Of a stretch of 64,000 nt of DNA, positions 60,604-64,000 are shown in pieces; the stretch's first letter is position 1; the number at the start of each line of letters is the position of its first letter. The notes beneath the pieces are model-generated. The model was given only the letters and a program-made list of their open reading frames with translations. It was not told the origin of the DNA and did not search any database. Made by a program: the position numbers and the translations under genes. The stretch comes from SIG78 sp045585955. Lineage in GTDB: Bacteria; Verrucomicrobiota; Lentisphaeria; Victivallales; Victivallaceae. The DNA lies in assembly GCA_045585955.1 (NCBI GenBank), contig JAZMZK010000079.1, forward strand, positions 1-64,000. Direction: 5' to 3'.

Positions 60604-63600
60604 TTACTTTACCTTTACAATGGTGTAGGTTTTCATAAGTTCTTTGGGCAAAGTTACAGTCAGATCGCCGTTTTTCCAGCTGCTTTTGAGCTTTCTACTG
60701 CCCTTGAAGTCCGGGCTGTCAGCAACGGCAACAGCAGTTTTTTCCACACCTTTAAGCGTAAAAGTTATATCTTTGTTGACAGCCGGATAAGCCACTTTGG
60801 GGTAAGAGGGGTCAAGAGCATCACCGGCTTTGACCGTTACCCCGGTATAGTTGAAAAAGTGTGCATAGATCGTACCATCGTTGCTTTTCCACAACGCTGT
60901 GTAGATTTTTTCGGGGGCGTTGACTTGCCACACCCGGGCGTTTGCCAGCATATTGCCGTAAAGCTCTTTGACAAATTTTTCCAATTCCGGCTCAAATTTT
61001 TTAGTGCGGAATCCCGAGCCTTCCCGTTCCCAGAAGGGTGCGGCAAGGGCTCCGGCAACATAGATGAATTTACCTTTGCCGAAAGATTTTTCCACCAGCA
61101 GCGGAACCTTTTTGCCCTTCGAAGTCTGCCCGTAGAGTTTAACATTTTCCACCTTGCCCTTGAGCACTCGCAACGCTTGTGCCTGGGGCGGCTGGAAAGT
61201 TTCGCCCAGCTTTTGCACATAGATACTTTTGCCAAGATCCGGGGTAAAGCCGAATACCTCCTTGAACGGCCAGACTTTATGAAGTCTGCCCAGCTCATCG
61301 CGTACCCCGACAACAGTGGTCAATGCCACCAGATTGCCATTGGCAGCAAAGCGTTTGATTGCCTTGACTCCATCGGTTGAAATGCAAGTGTTGGAGGTGA
61401 GCAACAAAGCGGAGTATTTACTTAAATCTTTATCATTAAGCTGATTATCGCAAATAAATTCATAAGATACATTCATGGTATCCAGCGTTTGCGCCAAGCC
61501 GAAAAGTTCGCCTTCAAACCCGATCCCCGCTGCCCAATCCCGGCTGCTCTGGGAAAAGAGCAGCGCGATCTTGCTGTGAGCTTGCACGCCTTTGCGGGGC
61601 ATGTTGGCTTGGGAAGTATCGAACTTCATAAAGTCAGATTGCCCGGGCTTGACCACCAGTTCCGGCAGCAGTGCCACCTGATTGGCCATATTGCTTGCCG
61701 CCCACCCCGCATAGATCTGCGGATGGCCGGAGGCGTAGATCCACGCCCAAACCGGCGAATCATAGGTCAAAGTCAAAACATTCTTCATCCTCCGGTAGGG
61801 CAAAAGCGAGCGGAAACTCTGCAAGGGGTTGCGGCTCATTACTTCGGTGCCAAAGTAATTGATCGCCCGCGCCAGTTCAAAAAGGTCGTGGCTGGAATTG
61901 TACCGCACCAGCGACCGGGTAAAGCCCCAATGGGTAGTATACATGCTCAACACCAGATTTTTGTTGTAGGGCATACATTGTTTACGCAAGTTCACAAACC
62001 AGTCGGCAACAGCACTTTTCCGCCAGTTGAACCACTGCCGCATAAGCTCGCTGGATTGATTCTTCAAATTTTTGTCGATTTCGTTGACCGGGTAATAGCA
62101 GCCGGTGGCATTGTAGAATTTATCCCGGCAATGCTGACAGCCGCAGCCGTTGTACCAGAAATGCAATTCGTCGATCTGGAAGCCATCCACTCCCGCCTTG
62201 ACCAATTCGGCAAGATAGTTGTAATAACGCTTGCAGAAAGCCGGGTCGGAGATACAAAGCTGGTAGCTGGGCAGCATGGTAACGGTATCCCGGGCGGCTT
62301 CGTCGAGCATTTCTGCCAGCGCACGGAACCCGGCATCAATATTCCAGCACAAGGTTGCATCGTGGTGGTCAATAACTTTAAGACCGCATTTATCAGCCGC
62401 CTGACACATCACTTTGAATGCGTCGATACCCCGCTGGATATGGTTGATATAAGTGTGGCGGCTGTGCATGCCCGAAAGCATCACTGCATCGTACTTTTTA
62501 CCGGCAGTTTTGCTTTTGAAGAGCTTGTCTGCTTTTTCCGGAGTATCAGCTTCACTCAAAGTGGAGGAGTTACTCAAGGCTTTGAACCAATGCCCGCCGT
62601 TGAGCCAGGCATTTTCCGGAGCGTTGATGTCGGGCAAAATCACCTCTTTTTTGAGCTTTTTGAAGGGTCCGGCAGCCTCTTTGCCCGGCTTGGGCAAAGC
62701 AAATGTATCAGCAGCCAAAGCGAAGACCGGCTTCTTTTTATAGTCGATATTGCGGTAGACCGATGCCGGTTCAAAACCATCAGAAACCCAGAACCCGCGG
62801 TTGAAGAAAAAGTCTTCAGCATCGGCTGTAAGGAACTGCAAACCAATGGCAGAAACAATAAATTTACCATCGAATTTTATATCAATAACGCCGTCTTTCC
62901 CTACATGGAAAGTCTTGCTGGCAACATGGGCGCTGCCGGGCTTGATATTGATATTTTTTTCCAGCACTTCGCCGTTGACCGAAACGGAAAAGTTGTTTGC
63001 CGTGCCGCTGCCGTTACCGGCACCAACAGTCACCACATAGAATCCGGGTACCAGATTGCTGCGGCGGAAAGTGGCGTTCTGCCCGGCAAGGTGCGAATAA
63101 TAGGCACCCTGTTTATGAGCAGTGTGTTCCTCAAGCTCGGGATACCCCACCCAACCGGCACGGTTGCGTTGGGAGTAGCTGCGTAAATTCATAGCCGTAT
63201 AGCAATCGGCAGTTTCGCTTCCGCCAAAGCTGTAAAGATTAAGCGGAGCAAAGGCATCCGGATAACGGAAACTGCGTTGGGCATGAAGCTTGTCGTAATC
63301 AGCAAATTCGCCTTCCCGGATAACGACTTTCAAACCGGTAAAGTCATGGGCAGGCGTAACAGTTGAGCCGCTGGAAAGAACCAGTTCATCGCCTTTTTTC
63401 TCCACATTCCACACCCCACGGACAGCACCGCCGACATAAGTAGTGCAGTAATCCCCGGCACCGAAAGGACAGAAGTCAAAAATGATTTTTTTATCGCCTT
63501 TTTCTGCCGCCAGAAAACGCCACGGCCGCTGGGGATAGGGCTTATTGGCATCAGTAGTCTTGAATTCGCCTTGCAGCGGGCGGAATGCTCTGCCGTTACC

Positions 63601-63978
63601 GGAAAGAGCTTCGTATTTGCCGTCGGCAAAAAAACTGAACGGCACTCTTAAAGACATACTGCGGGTGCGGTCTTTTTCAAAAAGCGGCACTTCGCTGGAT
63701 AAACTTATTTCCACACAGTTGTCGGCGCGCAAAGCGATCTCCCGGCGGTATTTATGTTTGGGGTCGTCGTTCCAGGCGTTCCAGACCTGGGAACCGTCGG
63801 GCAGAACCTTATGCTCGAACTTGGTGGGCGGTGCCGGAACGCTTATATCGATGGCTTTGACCAATACTTCGTTGTTATACTTGATGACCAGATTATTTTT
63901 TTCGCCGGTAACGGAAAAAGATCCGGCAAAGATGGCAGTTGCGGAAAACAACAATGTTATTAATGATAAAAATTTCAT
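60604..63978 (-). CDS. Large secreted glycosidase-like protein, paralogue of the 9777-13208 product
   Basis: 1124 residues from ATG 63978, preceded by AAGGAG; signal peptide MKFLSLITLLFSATAIFAG. The plan matches the 9777 product: beta-sandwich regions to about residue 380, then a barrel-like part with LSGMHSRHTYINHIQRGIDAF, LKVIDHHDATLCWNIDAG, DGFQIDELHFWYNGCGCQHC (acid pair next to a Cys cluster), TTHWGFTRSLVRY and FRSLLPYRRMKN, followed by a GATase-like domain (KYSALLLTSNTCISTDGVKAIKRFAANGNLVALTT). The adjacent R1 repeat copy accompanies both paralogues. Catalytic activity and substrate are inferred only from fold cues. Confidence 0.75.
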   Translation of the reverse strand: MKFLSLITLLFSATAIFAGSFSVTGEKNNLVIKYNNEVLVKAIDISVPAPPTKFEHKVLPDGSQVWNAWNDDPKHKYRREIALRADNCVEISLSSEVPLFEKDRTRSMSLRVPFSFFADGKYEALSGNGRAFRPLQGEFKTTDANKPYPQRPWRFLAAEKGDKKIIFDFCPFGAGDYCTTYVGGAVRGVWNVEKKGDELVLSSGSTVTPAHDFTGLKVVIREGEFADYDKLHAQRSFRYPDAFAPLNLYSFGGSETADCYTAMNLRSYSQRNRAGWVGYPELEEHTAHKQGAYYSHLAGQNATFRRSNLVPGFYVVTVGAGNGSGTANNFSVSVNGEVLEKNINIKPGSAHVASKTFHVGKDGVIDIKFDGKFIVSAIGLQFLTADAEDFFFNRGFWVSDGFEPASVYRNIDYKKKPVFALAADTFALPKPGKEAAGPFKKLKKEVILPDINAPENAWLNGGHWFKALSNSSTLSEADTPEKADKLFKSKTAGKKYDAVMLSGMHSRHTYINHIQRGIDAFKVMCQAADKCGLKVIDHHDATLCWNIDAGFRALAEMLDEAARDTVTMLPSYQLCISDPAFCKRYYNYLAELVKAGVDGFQIDELHFWYNGCGCQHCRDKFYNATGCYYPVNEIDKNLKNQSSELMRQWFNWRKSAVADWFVNLRKQCMPYNKNLVLSMYTTHWGFTRSLVRYNSSHDLFELARAINYFGTEVMSRNPLQSFRSLLPYRRMKNVLTLTYDSPVWAWIYASGHPQIYAGWAASNMANQVALLPELVVKPGQSDFMKFDTSQANMPRKGVQAHSKIALLFSQSSRDWAAGIGFEGELFGLAQTLDTMNVSYEFICDNQLNDKDLSKYSALLLTSNTCISTDGVKAIKRFAANGNLVALTTVVGVRDELGRLHKVWPFKEVFGFTPDLGKSIYVQKLGETFQPPQAQALRVLKGKVENVKLYGQTSKGKKVPLLVEKSFGKGKFIYVAGALAAPFWEREGSGFRTKKFEPELEKFVKELYGNMLANARVWQVNAPEKIYTALWKSNDGTIYAHFFNYTGVTVKAGDALDPSYPKVAYPAVNKDITFTLKGVEKTAVAVADSPDFKGSRKLKSSWKNGDLTVTLPKELMKTYTIVKVK

Positions 63979-64000
63979 AGGGTTACTCCTTGGTAACAAT

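Overview
The window looks like a chromosome segment from a Gram-negative member of the PVC superphylum, most probably Lentisphaerota (Victivallales-like). The reasons are five or six pseudopilin genes with the N-terminal pattern [20 protein letters not shown], many large secreted glycan-active proteins with CBM9, LamG or sialate-esterase-like parts, lipid A genes (lpxA, lpxB), and a bacterial V-type ATPase operon of the kind that carries a DUF2764 gene. The taxonomic call is inference from gene content; there is no rRNA here.

Layout. 1-2.6 kb: two near-identical pseudopilin genes, each with the same GNRA-loop terminator, separated by a YhcG-type PD-(D/E)XK nuclease gene; the second copy has lost its prepilin leader. 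2.6-3 kb: a 9-bp minisatellite and the first copy of a dispersed mosaic repeat (called R1 here). 3-8.3 kb (minus): an operon of pseudopilin, LamG protein and large secreted glycoside-hydrolase-like protein, divergent from an AraC regulator whose upstream region is a MITE-like element with 28-bp inverted ends. 9.5-14.9 kb: a second R1 copy, then a minus-strand operon of SGNH esterase, YhcH-like protein and large secreted glycosidase-like protein. 15-19.6 kb: lpxA, gpmI, an ApgM-type phosphotransferase (possible homoserine kinase) and a DnaQ-fold exonuclease. 19.6-28.8 kb: Gfo/Idh/MocA oxidoreductase, AraC regulator, a broken pseudopilin-DUF4328 chimera, a secreted CBM9/discoidin protein, a LamG protein and an FAD oxidoreductase. 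28.85-29.75 kb: gene-free mosaic repeats. 29.75-36.9 kb: V-ATPase operon E-DUF2764-A-B-D-I-K. 37.1-46.1 kb (minus): about ten tightly packed genes: EamA transporter, HemN/HemW-like radical SAM protein, two exported SAM-methyltransferase-like proteins flanking a pseudopilin, two small membrane-anchored proteins and a complete TRAP transporter (dctPQM). 46.4-51.7 kb: mutarotase-like protein, repeat block, lepA, lepB, purU. 51.8-60 kb (minus): sialate O-acetylesterase, AsmA-like protein, dapB, lpxB, lipoprotein, yicC, serine acetyltransferase, yggS. 60.2 kb: tRNA-Glu(UUC). 60.6-64 kb: third R1 copy and a paralogue of the large secreted protein at 9.8-13.2 kb.

Themes. (1) Glycan foraging: LamG, CBM9, glycosidase-like and esterase proteins with AraC regulators and sugar oxidoreductases. 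(2) Pseudopilins travel as modules: one intact-bodied copy lacks the leader, and one intact leader is joined to a foreign out-of-frame body. (3) The methyltransferase/pseudopilin/radical SAM/TRAP operon matches no pathway I recognise and is the best candidate for an undescribed system. (4) Intergenic DNA is rich in mosaic repeats built from interchangeable 9- and 10-bp tandem modules. Many promoters show the same form, TTGaaa, 16-17 bp spacer, TATATT.
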